A stretch of DNA of 64,000 bases from Sophora flavescens (taxonomy: Eukaryota > Streptophyta > Magnoliopsida > Fabales > Fabaceae). Made by a program: the position numbers and the translations under genes. Every line of letters starts with the position of its first letter. Positions within the stretch are counted from its first letter, which is position 1. Of this stretch, positions 33,975 through 44,807 are shown piece after piece. The notes below the pieces were generated by a model that saw only the letters and a list, made by a program, of their open reading frames with translations, ran no database searches and was not told the origin of the DNA. The stretch spans positions 19,545,630 to 19,609,629 of the forward strand of contig CM061069.1 of assembly GCA_030762895.1 (NCBI GenBank). The letters run 5' to 3'.

Positions 33975-34345
33975 GAGATTTTACACATCGGTTCTCAATA
34001 ACCGATGTGTATATTTAACTTTCTACATCACTTTTGCATAAAACCGATGTGTAAATTTAACTTTAAACATCGGTTCTTTAGAAAACCGATGTAGAAAGTC
34101 AATTTTACACATCGGTTTTGTGGAAAACTGATGTAGAAAGTTAAATTTACAACTGCTTATCAATTGCTAAATTAATTTTACACATCGGTTAGTATAAAAC
34201 CGATGTTTAAAATATACTTTACACATCGGTTTTAAAACCGATGTGTAAAGTGGCAATAAACCACATCGGTCGTTTCCACATCAGTTTCAAAACCGATGTG
34301 GAAAGCCAAAAATAACCGACGTGGAATCCCTTTTGTGCACTAGTG
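33975..34345. repeat. 3' subterminal hairpin array and terminal repeat of CACTA-1 (copy A)
   Basis: About eight ACACATCGGTT / AACCGATGTGT inverted-repeat units, more closely spaced towards the end. The terminal sequence follows, whose complement is CACTAGTGCACAAAAGGG. Some units carry point changes (e.g. acttttgcataaaaccgat). Confidence 0.85.
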
Positions 34346-34639
34346 TTTGTATCATTTTGAGAAACTACTCTTGAGCATCATGCTCTATATTCATTATGTC
34401 ATCAAATTGAGCCATCATGCTCTATATTCACTATGTTCGTTAGAGATTTGGATCTTTGTTGATATCATCCTTTTCCCGGGTATAAATTGCAGAGGATGGT
34501 TGAAATGCTCGGTTATTTTGCTATAGCCTTTTTATTATTGTAAATGGCAGCTAGGTTGTTTTGTGAGTACTGTGGCAAATTGATGGTGCAGAGTTCTAGA
34601 TGCCACTTGTATCCTTTAAGATTTGGTTTGATTTAAAAA

Positions 34640-34951
34640 TGATGTTGCTGTATGTTAAGTTAAGATACATTTTAAAAGTTGTATCAGCTGCTGCATGGGT
34701 GATTGTTCTCTCAGTTATTTATGCGTATACTTGGGATAATCCTCCTGGGTTTGCTCAAAGCATCAAAAGTTGGTTGGGAAGCAATTCAAGGGTGCCTTCA
34801 CTGTTTATTTTGGCTGTTGTTATCTACCTGTCCCCGAATATGCTCGCTGCTATATTTAATTTCTAACTTGGTGTTTCTAATGCCTTATAATTTCCAGCCT
34901 CGTTTGTATGTTGGTAGGGGAATGCATGAATGCACATTTTCCCTTTTCAAG
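34640..34951 (+). pseudogene. Captured callose synthase fragment, copy b (best preserved)
   Basis: The open frame 34600-34866 includes SAAAWVIVLSVIYAYTWDN, PPGFAQSIKSWLGSNS and FILAVVIYLSPNMLA. After a short intron-like gap comes PRLYVGRGMHECTFSLFK (34897-34951) followed by gtaaga. These match the membrane region of GT48 callose synthases preceding the catalytic domain. The donor's intervening residues between NMLA and PRLYVGRG are missing, so the captured copy is internally deleted. It carries no catalytic part. Confidence 0.85.
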
Positions 34952-35042
34952 TAAGAATCTAATGTCAAGAAATTTCTTTTTGCTGTCAATGGTGTAATAT
35001 GGATAGGCGTGTGATGTTAATCTGTCATTGTTTATAAATGCA

Positions 35043-35351
35043 GGTTACAATATTCTGCTGTCAGGGAGCAACGCAAATTGTTGCAGAAGGAGGCAGAATT
35101 CCTAAAGTTGCTTCTATGCTACGAAAGATTCCTGGAATTGGAGACTACACTGCTGGAGCAATTGCCTCTATAGCATTCAACGAGGTGGGCAGTTTATGTG
35201 ATTTTGGTCCCTGAAAAGTAACTATTGGCTATTGCTCATGCATTAAATTATCAGGTTGTACCTGTTGTTGATGGAAATGTGGTAAGGGTGATTGCTAGAC
35301 TAAGGGCTATTTCCGCAAATCCAAAAGCTTCAGCAACTGTAAAGAGATTTT
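35043..35351 (+). pseudogene. MUTYH: Captured MUTYH fragment, copy b (best preserved)
   Basis: Exons are 35043-35184 (IVAEGGRIPKVASMLRKIPG, then GDYTAGAIASIAFNE) and 35255-35351 (VVPVVDGNVVRVIARLRAIS, then ANPKASATVKRF), with GT donors at both ends. The helix-hairpin-helix and the Asp of the HhH-GPD catalytic loop (VDGN) are intact. The flanking parts needed for adenine recognition and the iron-sulfur cluster are absent. Confidence 0.88.
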
Positions 35352-35583
35352 GGTGAGTTTTTGTGAACTCCTAGAAAAAGTTATTCAGCATTTTTATGTA
35401 AAAGAATGTCCAAGTATTTTCATGATGAGTCTCAATACCTATACTTTCAAGGTTTAACAGTTTCTAAAGTGTTGCTCGTTGTTCTAGCCTGTAATAATTG
35501 GCCTATATTAAGAAGACAGGCTATGCTGCTATACGAGCTTCTGGTCTTGCTATTGCCTATTGTTAATACTTTTTGACCTGCAG

Positions 35584-36349
35584 GGAGGAGGATGGTGTAA
35601 TACAATTAGAAACTGTGTCTATAGAAAAGCTACCAGTCATGGTTCCTCAAATTACGTGGAAAATCAAATACCATTCACAGGAATATTGAGCAATAAAGCT
35701 GAAGAAAACCCTGGTCTTCACCTTTACCCTACTCATGCCTACATTTTGTTACTCTTGGACAATTTAAACTTTGCACTCCTGGAGGCTGCAACATATGTAT
35801 ACTCAAGTCTGTGTTTTGTCATTTTTCTGAACATAATCATTTGTGCACAGATTTCTTCAATTGGAATAGAGTCAAATTGCGGTACTGTGATGGGGCATCT
35901 TTCAAAGGGAGATAGTCAAGATGAGGTCAAGTAAGAGTATCACAAAGACATATTTTTTTAATCATAATTGCATCTCATGCAGGAACTTTTACGATATAAT
36001 TTGTTCACAGTTTCAATTTATGGCAGAAGTGGACATTTAAATTTTCAAATATCAACAAAAATATGTTGTAATATAAAACATTCAAACGTGGAATCAACAA
36101 ACCTATTTGTTTATTTGTGTCTTTGCTGATGTGGATGACATCTTTCTAATGAACAAGTTTCTCTTAAATCTCCTTTACTGCTGGTGAGTTAATTGTTATG
36201 GAAAGATTCATTAGTTTGGAATTTGTGATTGCATTGATATGTGAATTTGGCTCTTTTTTCAGTCTGCACAACTTCAGTTCCGAGGACAAAAAAATTGGCT
36301 GCCTGCAATTGAGGAGTTAATGTCCAAAGGAATGCAGAATGCCAACCAG
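35584..36349 (+). pseudogene. Captured pectin acetylesterase fragment, copy b
   Basis: Exon 1 (35584-35713) reads [20 protein letters not shown] then [19 protein letters not shown]. Exon 2 (35851-35935) reads [17 protein letters not shown]. Exon 3 (36263-36349) reads SAQLQFRGQKNWLPAIEELM then SKGMQNANQ, with the expected AG before exons 2 and 3. This order matches plant pectin acetylesterases up to just before the nucleophile serine region (GCSAGG), which is not present. The first exons of the donor gene are also missing. Confidence 0.82.
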
Positions 36350-37611
36350 GTTTCCTATTTCGGGGCTACAGTGGCATCTCTTTGTTGCAGCCATCACAAA
36401 GCAGCAAAGATCTCCAACCAGTAAGGATGAGAAGATGGCCAAGACAGACATGGCTGTGGGCTTCGCAGCCACATTAGTTGTTGCGGTGTGTTGAAGCTGC
36501 TGAAGCAATGGGAGCTGAAAGAGAACACCTTGCTTCGTGGTTAGCTCTGTGTCAATGTCCACTCTGATGATGATATCACGACTCTTACAGCTACAGCTGT
36601 CACTGGTAGAGTTTATACATTCATTAAGCACTCATGTCATATAACACTGAATAATTTTCCTTATAGAGAAGAAACTATTTAAGCTAATGCTCTTAACCAT
36701 CTTTGTAAGTTGTTTCAACAGTTTAGAATCAATTAGGATATATAGTTTCACTTTGTTGATCAGTCCTCAAGCACTATAAGGATAACATTAGACTTAGTAA
36801 ATTAGTAATAGTCTTGTTTTGTAATTTGTGTTTCCTTATGTTGCCACTTGAGGGATATGGTTCTTTTATGTATGCAGCTCTAAGAGGGGCAGCAACCTTG
36901 AAAGCAAGAGCATTAAAGGAGGTCTGGAATATTAGTACAGTGACACCACTAGAGAAAGGCATAGGGATTGGACTATGTGGTAAAGTGAATTGCTCAAACG
37001 AACCCGTAAAGGTAATGTACTAATGTCAAAATCAAATGCGATTACATATTAGCACTAACTATGAATCTTCTCTGTCAATTGCATCCATTTTGGTTAATGT
37101 TGTAGGTGATCTTCACTGGAAAATACATCGATCAGGCCAGGTAATTTTTTTTGCAAAGATTCATATTAATTAGATGGAAAAGGATACTTGTGCACTCATC
37201 AAAATGCTTAAAAACATTTTCAGATGATGCTTGAAAATGAAAAGCAAACATGTTGCAGGAACCCTTACTAAAAATAAAAAGAGTAAGTTGGCATTAGCTT
37301 CATGACTTTATTTTGCTTGTGTAGAGGCTTCATGACCATAAAATTTTAAAACAACTCATAACTTATGCTTTTAAATTTGCGGACATTGTGTTGGAGGTGT
37401 GCACGAATTTACCAACATGGCTAGGAAGGCATATGTTTGATGATGGTGAAAAAAGAGAGTATTTTGGATTGAAGACAGAATCAAGAGGGATTGTGGAGCT
37501 TGAATGTACAAGTCAAAGGGAATATGATATCTGGACTCGAGGGGTTTCAAGACTTCTTTCCATTGTTACACAAAGGCAAAACAGATGGGATTTGAGGAAG
37601 TGTCTCTAGCT
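36350..37611 (+). pseudogene. Captured VAN3-binding protein (DUF828 + PH) fragment
   Basis: The donor family (VAB/FORKED-like) acts with ARF-GAP VAN3 in auxin-dependent vein patterning at the trans-Golgi and plasma membrane. Exons are 36354-36540 (KDEKMAKTDMAVGFAATLV, VEAAEAMGAEREHLAS), about 36878-37013 ([20 protein letters not shown]), small ones near 37107 and 37224 (MKSKHVAGTL), and 37390-37609 (VLEVCTNLPTWLGRHMFDDG, EYFGLKTESRGIVELEC, IWTRGVSRLLSIV). The last is the C-terminal part of the PH-like domain. The N terminus is absent and the frame between exons is damaged. Unlike the preceding fragments, most of it is present once in this unit. Confidence 0.82.
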
Positions 37612-37964
37612 ATTGCTGACTGCTGAAATTAATTCAAACTATATATATTGAGCTTTGTATTCAAACTTGGTTTAGACTAGCATAGGGGATTGACTATTGC
37701 TGCAGAAACTGCTAGTGTTGTTGGGTTATTATTGTATACGGGTTGGGGTACCCCTTGTACCCTTTAATCAATATACTTTTAGCTTATCCAAAAAAAAAAT
37801 ATTGTATTTAAGTTTTTGTATGTAAATGTATGGTTTGTTGAGTTTTGTTAAGTGCAATGGGATGGATAAATTGTTTAATGTCTTAGTTTTGTTGAGTGCA
37901 TGTGAGAAATATAGAAAAACAATGTAAATAATTATAAAAAAGGGTGGGGGGGGGGGGGAATAGG
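37612..37964. other. Tail region of CACTA-2 interior, with poly-A-like and poly-G runs
   Basis: After the PH-domain exon the sequence 'ggttggggtacccc...gcttatcc' ends in a run of A (about 37790-37799). This looks like the 3' end of a LINE or of a gene's polyadenylated tail, but no duplication is visible. A G run of about 14 bases lies at 37941-37955, directly before the hairpin array. Confidence 0.4.
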
Positions 37965-38369
37965 TAGCGTTTTCTTGAAAAAACGTTATCTAAAGTTATG
38001 CCCTATTACGAACTTTAGATAGCGTTTTCTCAAGGAAGCGCTACCTATTCCTACTTTCAGTAGCGCTTTCTTGAAAAAACGCTGCCTAAAGTGACAAATA
38101 GATAGCGCTTCCTTGAAAAAGCGCTATCTATTGCAAACTTAGGACAGCGCTTTCTTGAGAAAGCGCTACTGAAAGTATGTAATAGATTGTTTATTATCAA
38201 CTTTAGACAGCGCTTTCTCAAGGAAGCGCTACCTATTCCTACTTTCAGTAGCGCTTTTTTAAGCGCTATTGAATCTCTCCCACCTTCAGTAGCGGGTGAA
38301 TAGATAGCGCTTCGAAGCGCTACTAAGGGCCAAAAAAAAGCGCTACTGAAGCCCTTTTCTGTAGTAGTG
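37965..38369. repeat. 3' subterminal AGCGCT hairpin array and terminal repeat of CACTA-2
   Basis: About ten units of tagcgctttcttgaaaaa / tttcaaggaagcgcta type inverted repeats, ending in the complement of CACTACTACAGAAAAGGG. It mirrors the array at 19797-20080. Confidence 0.85.
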
Positions 38370-41300
38370 GCTGGTCGTAACTAACGGACACTGCAACCCA
38401 TAGAAGCAACAACAGCATGCCCCGAACTAGACAGTCTCCTTCTTCTTGTAGAGGTCATACCCCTTGTGCTACTCTGAGATGTTTGTAAGGGTGAGACGCA
38501 AATATATGGATTTAACACGATAACTAAATACTCGCATAAAAGAAGACACATACACATATACATAACCATCTCAATTATAGCATACAGTTTATCAGTGGGT
38601 TTCACACCCCAAACATTAACATTGGAAAACTATGCATGAACACTTCAATACATCATCTAAACATTCACACTTAATCTCATGAGATATCCCAACCAGAATT
38701 GAGTTGATCAGACTCCAGGAACGCAACCAGAATACAGGCCCACAGCCAGAATACAGGCCCACAGCCGGAATACAGGCACGTCTGCCAAATGCATGGAAAA
38801 ACACTATGTTCTTGACACTTTTCTTTGTGTTCGATCTTTCCTCGCCGAAGCTCAAAATGACTTACGACTCACAGTTTTAACATCTTTAAAACTTTCATTA
38901 AAACACAGGACCTCACAGTCCGAGTGCTCAATCACGACACCTCTCGACCGATGCACCAGTTATAGGTTCGTGGTAATAGAAAACATCTTAAATGTTTAAA
39001 TACGGTATACACCACGTATACAGTACAGAACCTCAAGGTCCAAATGACCCCAAGTTCAAAACAACACAGAACCTTAGTACCCCGACGTCTTGGTTACTAA
39101 GTTCAACTGCACTTTCAACACGGTTGAATTAATTTTTAGTTTTTCAGAAATTCTTTTCAAATTGGAAATTCATTAATAAAACCTTAAATAATAAAACTTA
39201 GTTTTTCACAAACCAATGAGTCACTTGAGGTTTTAACTTCTTCAAAATATGCACTGCCGTTTCAAAATACTTGCCGTCTACACTATTCCAATTTTGCCGT
39301 CAAATATTATTTTTAAGGCTTTTTAAGCCAAAATTTAGCTTTTTCCACTTAAATAATTTTCTAAAATTCTAATTAACTTATTTTCACCAATTAATTTCAT
39401 AAAATAATATTTTGTAATATTCTGGAATTTCTTACGTAAAAATTAGCAGTGCAAAAATATTTTCACGGTTTCGCTCTCATTGTGACTCACAAATTATTTT
39501 TACACTAACAAATCATTAAAATAATAATATTTCTCAAAACTCATAATTTTTTTCAAAATAATATTTTCCGCCACTATTATCTCCCAACATTTCCCATAAA
39601 ACATTGAATATAATTTACACAGCTTATTAAAGCTTTTATCTGATTAATCGGTTGTGCACTGACCACTGTCAGGCTTCTCAAACAAAACTCACAAATAACA
39701 TTCAACAACAATTATCAAAATTATATCCCCAGGCAGATCATGCATCATAGCAATATAATATACAACTGCAGATAATTAAATAAATTAAAAGCAGATCAAA
39801 CACCGATACACAGATAAACAACACAACGTAAAACAACATAAACAAATAACCACAACCACATATAAATCATATAAAGCACACTAAAAACAAATAGTTATTG
39901 ATAAAATCCCTCAGGTAAGCTCCCCTTACCTCTTGAAGCTCCTCGGTGAAATTAATAGAACTCCGTCGGTTGTCGGAAACCCTCGTACGCCGTAAAACAA
40001 TTAACCTTCAACAACACATCCAAACAACCAATCAGAACAATCTAAACAAACACCTAATCCTCTCTAATAGGTCACGGCCTCTTGGGGTTTTGGGTGACTA
40101 AAAATTCCTACTCATGATTAAATCATGGATTAATGGTCCTAATCAACCAAGATCATGGATTAGTGGCTAAACAACTAAATCTTAAACTCAAAACTTCCTA
40201 ACCCTCATATACTTAGATTCGGCCTAGACATGATCATAGGGATGGGGTTTTTAGTTTGATAAACCAACTTGGATTTATTAAGAATACATGCTAATAGCTT
40301 GATTACTAAGGTCATTAATGAAAACTTTGAACAAAACTCATCAAATTTCATCCACCTAGGGTTCGGCCTTTATGAAACAAATAGGTTAGAGTTTGATTTT
40401 TGATCTTCTATACAAGAATTATCAAGGTACTAGAAGATTGAATCATGAATCAAGTCATGAAAATGAAACAAAACCTATAAACACTATTTTGTCCTAGATT
40501 CGGCCCAGTCCAGAAATCAAGGAAAGAAATTTCTCATGATCATATTCTTCTAGATGATGAAAATAGAGATAATTATAAGATCATAGCAATTGGTTTCATG
40601 TCAAAAGGATTTTTCTAGAATTAGTTATGAATTTTCAAAGTTCTAGATCTAGAAACTTAAAAGTGATGAACAACTATGAAATAAACTTTGAATCGAGAAA
40701 CTTATTGAAGAACATAGACATGATTAGAGAAGAAGAATAGGATTCACCTCTTGAAGTTCAAAAACAAGTGAAGATCCAAGAACTTGCTTCACAAATTTGA
40801 CACTAAAAGACTTATGAACTTTAGGGTTTTTGAACAAAAGGCAGTAGAAACTAAATGAAATGTGAGGGAGGGTATTTATAGGCATGTGGCTGCGCCACTT
40901 TTGGGGATCAAATAGAAAGGAGGTGATTTTTCTAAGGACTTAAGTGAAATTAACTCATAGGGACCATTTTGCAAAGATTCCAAAAGTATAAGGACTATTT
41001 TGCAAATTGCCAATAAATTGTAATGATGACCATTTGCCACATTAAATGTGGTTTTATCTTCACTATTCTTGGCTGATTTTCTTCATGAGATATTTTGAGA
41101 AGAAGAACCTTGAAGCATGTAGAACATTGTGGAATGTAGTAGAATGGTGTGGAATCTTGTAGAAAAATGGAGAACTTTGTAGACAATTCTAGAATAAAAC
41201 TTGGCTCATCCAATATGAGGGCAACCTCCACTCCCTCATGGGCTTGCGCATGGGCCTAATAAATTTGGGCTTGGATTTATTTTTGTGGGGCCCACTAAAA

Positions 41301-41992
41301 GATTTAAGCTTAAGCATGACATAGGAAACTTATATGGTTCCAAATGGGCTTTATGGAATTAATCCATGAACAAGAAATTTGGGCTTCATAGCCACGGTCC
41401 AATAAGAGATTGGGAACAAGGATTCTAGCCCAATTCACTTGAAAAAAACTTAGAAACTAACTTAGGGACCAAAGTGTAATTAACAGAAAGTTCAGGGATT
41501 TAAGCGTAAAATTCATAAATTTTTAATTTAACCCTATAGAACCTTCTAGACTTAAAAACATGATTCCTACCCATGAATCATCTCAAAATGCTAATATAAA
41601 CTCTTTATCTGCTCTTGGAAGCTCTGAAATCCACTGTGTCGTTTACCCGATTACGTATTCCGTTCGTAAAACGTAAATTATTTTATTTTTTCTGAAATAA
41701 TTCTAAAAATACGGAATTGTAGGACATAAAATAAAAATCTTAAGTCTTTCGTTCACGACTTAAAATTAGGTCTTTTGAGCAGTATAAATATACTGTCAAT
41801 GAAAATAGCGGGCCGGGATTCGCACGTCGTTTCAAACTAAATTTTAATCGTAGCTTCCTACATTCAAGTAGGATTGAGTGGTGAACTCCGTTTATTTAAA
41901 ATAATTTTCTAAGTCTCGGATAAAAGTATAAACATAAGTATATAAATTTCTGATATTAGAAAACGACGAAAAAGTCGGGGTGTTACATAAAT

Positions 41993-43098
41993 TATAAGAG
42001 AAAATTTATTTTTTATAATTCTAGTTCTTTCTGTAAGTTGCTGTTATAATTATTTTAGTTTTGAATTTTTTGTTATTATTTATTATTATCTTCTCACTCA
42101 ACTAATTTATTAAAAAATTTTAACAAAGAAAATTAAAACACCAAAATAATGTAGAATTACTTACATGAAATAAAATATAATTAAATTCTTGTGTTTCTTT
42201 CCTATCTTTTCTATGCAAATTTAATATTTAAAATCTTAATAGTTTTCAGGAAAATTACTACTTCCTTCCTATTTATTATCTTCTCTCATAACTAATTTAT
42301 TGATTTTTTTACGGGGACAAATGTGAACTTTCTTTTAGACATCAGTATCATATGTAAACATCAGTTTCATATGTAAATTTATTAAAATAAAAATTATAGA
42401 CATAACATAACACATGGAGACGAAAAAGTTTCATTAAAACAATAATGGAGAAATTAAACTTAAATCACATAGATGAACATTTTACGTGAAATCATATTAA
42501 CATCTAAATTACTCGAAAAAAAAAGTATACTTTATTATAATTTTATACATTTTTTATTTATTATAATTATAATTTTAAATAATTATATTTATGTATTCTT
42601 TAATTATTTTCTTACCTAACTAATTTATTGAATAATTTATTTTATTTGAACATATGTGAAATTCTTCCCTATTTCATTTAAATCTAATTTTTTTTTAAGC
42701 CAAATAAAAAAAGGCATGCAAGGACATCACTATTTTGCTAGACATCCCAACTATGTTGGCACTCATAACAAAACCAATCATTTTCATAAAATAAAAATAT
42801 TAAATATTGAAAATTTTGAGGCATCTCATTATTCTATCGTACCATTTATTATACATTCACTAGTTTTTTTTTGTAATTTATTGTTTTTGTAAATTTACTA
42901 TAAATATTGTTTTTTGTAATTATTAATTTGTTAAGTTCATTTTAGTATATATAAATATATATTGATATATTGTATTTCATTTAAAATATTGGAGTTTATA
43001 ATTTTTTCTATATACTTTAAATCATTTTAATTTAGGCCAAGTTCCTAGGAGGTCCGGATGTATAAACTCACAATCCGGATGGTCGTCACTAAAAAGTA
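41993..43098. other. AT-rich left part of STP unit copy 2, no gene
   Basis: Continues the unit interrupted at 19489. It is homologous to about 9940-11007 at roughly 90-93% identity by eye, with indels. The site at 43097-43105 (agtaaggaca) is where the solo LTR sits in copy 1, here empty. The 78-codon frame at 42656-42892 is not conserved in copy 1. Confidence 0.65.
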
Positions 43099-43106
43099 TA
43101 GTAAGG

Positions 43107-44416
43107 ACATCTCTTTCGTTGTTCAGGAGCATCGCGGTGGACCTTTCTAACTAGCCCTCAATATTTATGCCTACTTGGTTGCGTACATTGCGATGGCGTG
43201 CAATGGGAGGCCTGGTGGAGGCTTCTGACAGAGAGGATAACATCATCGGTCATCAACGTCGGGGAGGGTTCGTCCTCATCTTGTTGGAGCTTCATCTGTA
43301 CCAGCCACAATGGCGGCTCATGAGGTGGTTCCTCTCGTGGTCATTCGTCATGGTCCGTCGCTGATACCACCTACGGGATAGCCTAGCTATAGATGTTTAA
43401 GGATGACTGCTCATAAGAGCATCCCACGTCCGACATTCCATTGCCACCATGTTCCTCTGACTCTAGTTGTGGAGTTGTTGGACAACTCTTCGGATTCTTC
43501 TGAGGAGGACCCAGAGGAGGTGGTCTAGGAGGACCCAAATGAGGGTTTCTCTGCGAACGAGGACGATACCTTGATATAGTTCGTGTTGGTTAGTTGTGAT
43601 TCGAGTTCTAGAAAGTGTACGTAAGAGACTAAGTTATTTTGTGGAGATGTGTCTCAAATTTTTATATATTATTATGTATTTACCTTATGTTTTATTTTCT
43701 CTGCGAAGGCATTTCTGCTGATTTAGTTTTCTGCTTTTGCTATGTACTGTGCACCTTATTAAGGAATTTAACTATGTTTACGAAGTTATTCATCAGTTGA
43801 TGTCGGTGGTGTAATATTAATTAATTGTTTATCTTTACCATTTTCTATAGAATCATTTTATTCTGCTATTCTCAATCTTATAAATATCACAAACAATGTA
43901 GCGCCTGGAAAGGGCATTACACTAACATTTTGCTTAGATGTAGCAAATCAGATATATATTCGTCACCTTTTGACAGATCATAACATAAGGAGACGAGTTT
44001 GATGGATCTAACCTAAAAATAAGAAAAAGGAATCATGATTAATATTTCTCCTACTAGAAATTTTCCAACAAGACAATTAATGCCCGGACTAATTTCAATG
44101 AAAATAGCTAAATAATGTGGTACATTTGTTAATATTTAAATGTTAAATATTGTTTTAGATCTTATAATTTTTGTTATTTTTTTAAGTTAATTTCTATACT
44201 TAAAAAATTTTAAACTAATTTTCTTAATTGTAAATGTTTTTAAATTAGTCCTTAATTTTACATCAAAGCTATTACACAGTTCAAGGTTTATACTATAGGA
44301 ACCAAAATCATATTCTAACCATATTTCACATTGTACACAAATTCTTTCAATCAATTTTAGTTAACTTCATAAATTTTATGGACTATTTAATGCTGGCTTT
44401 TACTTTTGATTATAAA
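43107..44416. other. Repetitive remnant and spacer 3' of STP-b (copy B)
   Basis: Copy of 14612-15921. The first ~900 bases differ from copy A at about 1-2% of sites, including substitutions (cacgattt/caatattt) and indels at CTG sites. Beyond that the copies are nearly identical. No gene is recognised. Confidence 0.5.
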
Positions 44417-44614
44417 CAGGGCTTGCCCACGGCAAATTGAGGTCTAAAGATAGGTGAGACCTCATAGTGAACAAATCATGAGATGATGCCTCATATGTGC
44501 AATTTTTATTATATATTAAATAACTTTGGTTATTTGACTATGTAGGGGACCTAGTGGGGAGGACTGGAGGCCTAAAGTAAGGGCTTGTCCAGTTTTACCC
44601 TCGGCCCGACACTG
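44417..44614. mobile_element. 198-bp hAT-type MITE (copy B)
   Basis: Same element and 8-bp ATTATAAA duplication as at 15922-16119. It is shared by duplication rather than inserted independently. Confidence 0.85.
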
Positions 44615-44807
44615 ATTATAAATTTGAGAAAAAAAATGTCATAAATTAAAAGATAATATTGGCTTAGTAATGGATATGAGACCCTACGTAAATGCATTTG
44701 TTATAAAAACTGAAAAAAGAAAAACTAAAAAACTTAACTTCGATGAGACTTTGTAAGAAATCAAAATATAGTTTAATAAATTCATAGAGTATACATCTTG
44801 ATCAACT

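Larger units (their letters stand above)
24141..34345 (+). mobile_element. CACTA-1: coding CACTA (En/Spm) transposon, 5' terminus missing (copy A)
   Basis: The 3' end is intact: the complement reads CACTAGTGCACAAAAGGG and ends at 34345. The 5' end lacks this terminus. The first recognisable element sequence is AACCGATGTGT at 24141, directly joined to captured-gene sequence. Arrays of ACACATCGGTT..AACCGATGTGT hairpins mark both subterminal regions. Inside are a captured CURT1 fragment, a TNP2 transposase gene and a second gene with a C48-type protease end. Without the 5' terminus this copy should not be excisable, although it could supply transposase. It is embedded in CACTA-2 in the same orientation. 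Confidence 0.88.
34346..36431 (+). repeat. 2.1-kb captured-gene segment, right copy (b)
   Basis: Repeats 22043-24140 starting exactly where CACTA-1 ends. It continues without a break into the rest of the VAN3-binding fragment, so this is the arrangement expected of the original CACTA-2 interior. It is the best-preserved copy for the reading frames of the captured exons. Confidence 0.85.
19777..38369 (+). mobile_element. CACTA-2: non-autonomous CACTA transposon carrying many host gene fragments
   Basis: Terminal inverted repeats are CACTACTACAGAAAAGGG at 19777 and its complement ending at 38369. The 3-bp duplication GCT flanks it (19774-19776 and 38370-38372). The related solo LTR at 14311-14325 (gaccagcttagg) shows the site without it. 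Just inside both ends are arrays of AGCGCT-type hairpin repeats, the expected transposase-binding subterminal regions. CACTA-2 has no transposase of its own. The body holds intron-containing plus-strand fragments of a RING finger gene, callose synthase, MUTYH, pectin acetylesterase and a VAN3-binding protein, plus the nested CACTA-1 element. Acquisition of genomic fragments with introns matches gene capture by CACTA elements rather than retroposition. Confidence 0.88.
19490..41987 (-). mobile_element. Minus-strand LTR (about 3.9 kb) split by the 18.6-kb CACTA-2 insertion
   Basis: The LTR proper is 19490-19776 plus 38370-41987 (the 3 bp GCT at 38370-38372 duplicate the target). On the minus strand it starts TGTAACACCCCGACTTTT at 41987 and ends GGTGTCACA at 19490. 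TAAAT duplications lie at 19485-19489 and 41988-41992, and copy 1 shows the uninterrupted site near 9940. It is homologous to the plus-strand solo LTR 11008-14606. No gag or pol is seen, so it is a solo LTR. The right part (38373-41987) has no gene beyond short frames. This insertion is shared with copy 3 (starting at 47986), so it predates the 28.5-kb duplication. Confidence 0.85.

Noticed and set aside
24141..34345. CACTA-1 as a simple insertion into CACTA-2
   Set aside because: Its 5' terminus is absent, and the flanks do not join into one continuous sequence because 2.1 kb is present on both sides.
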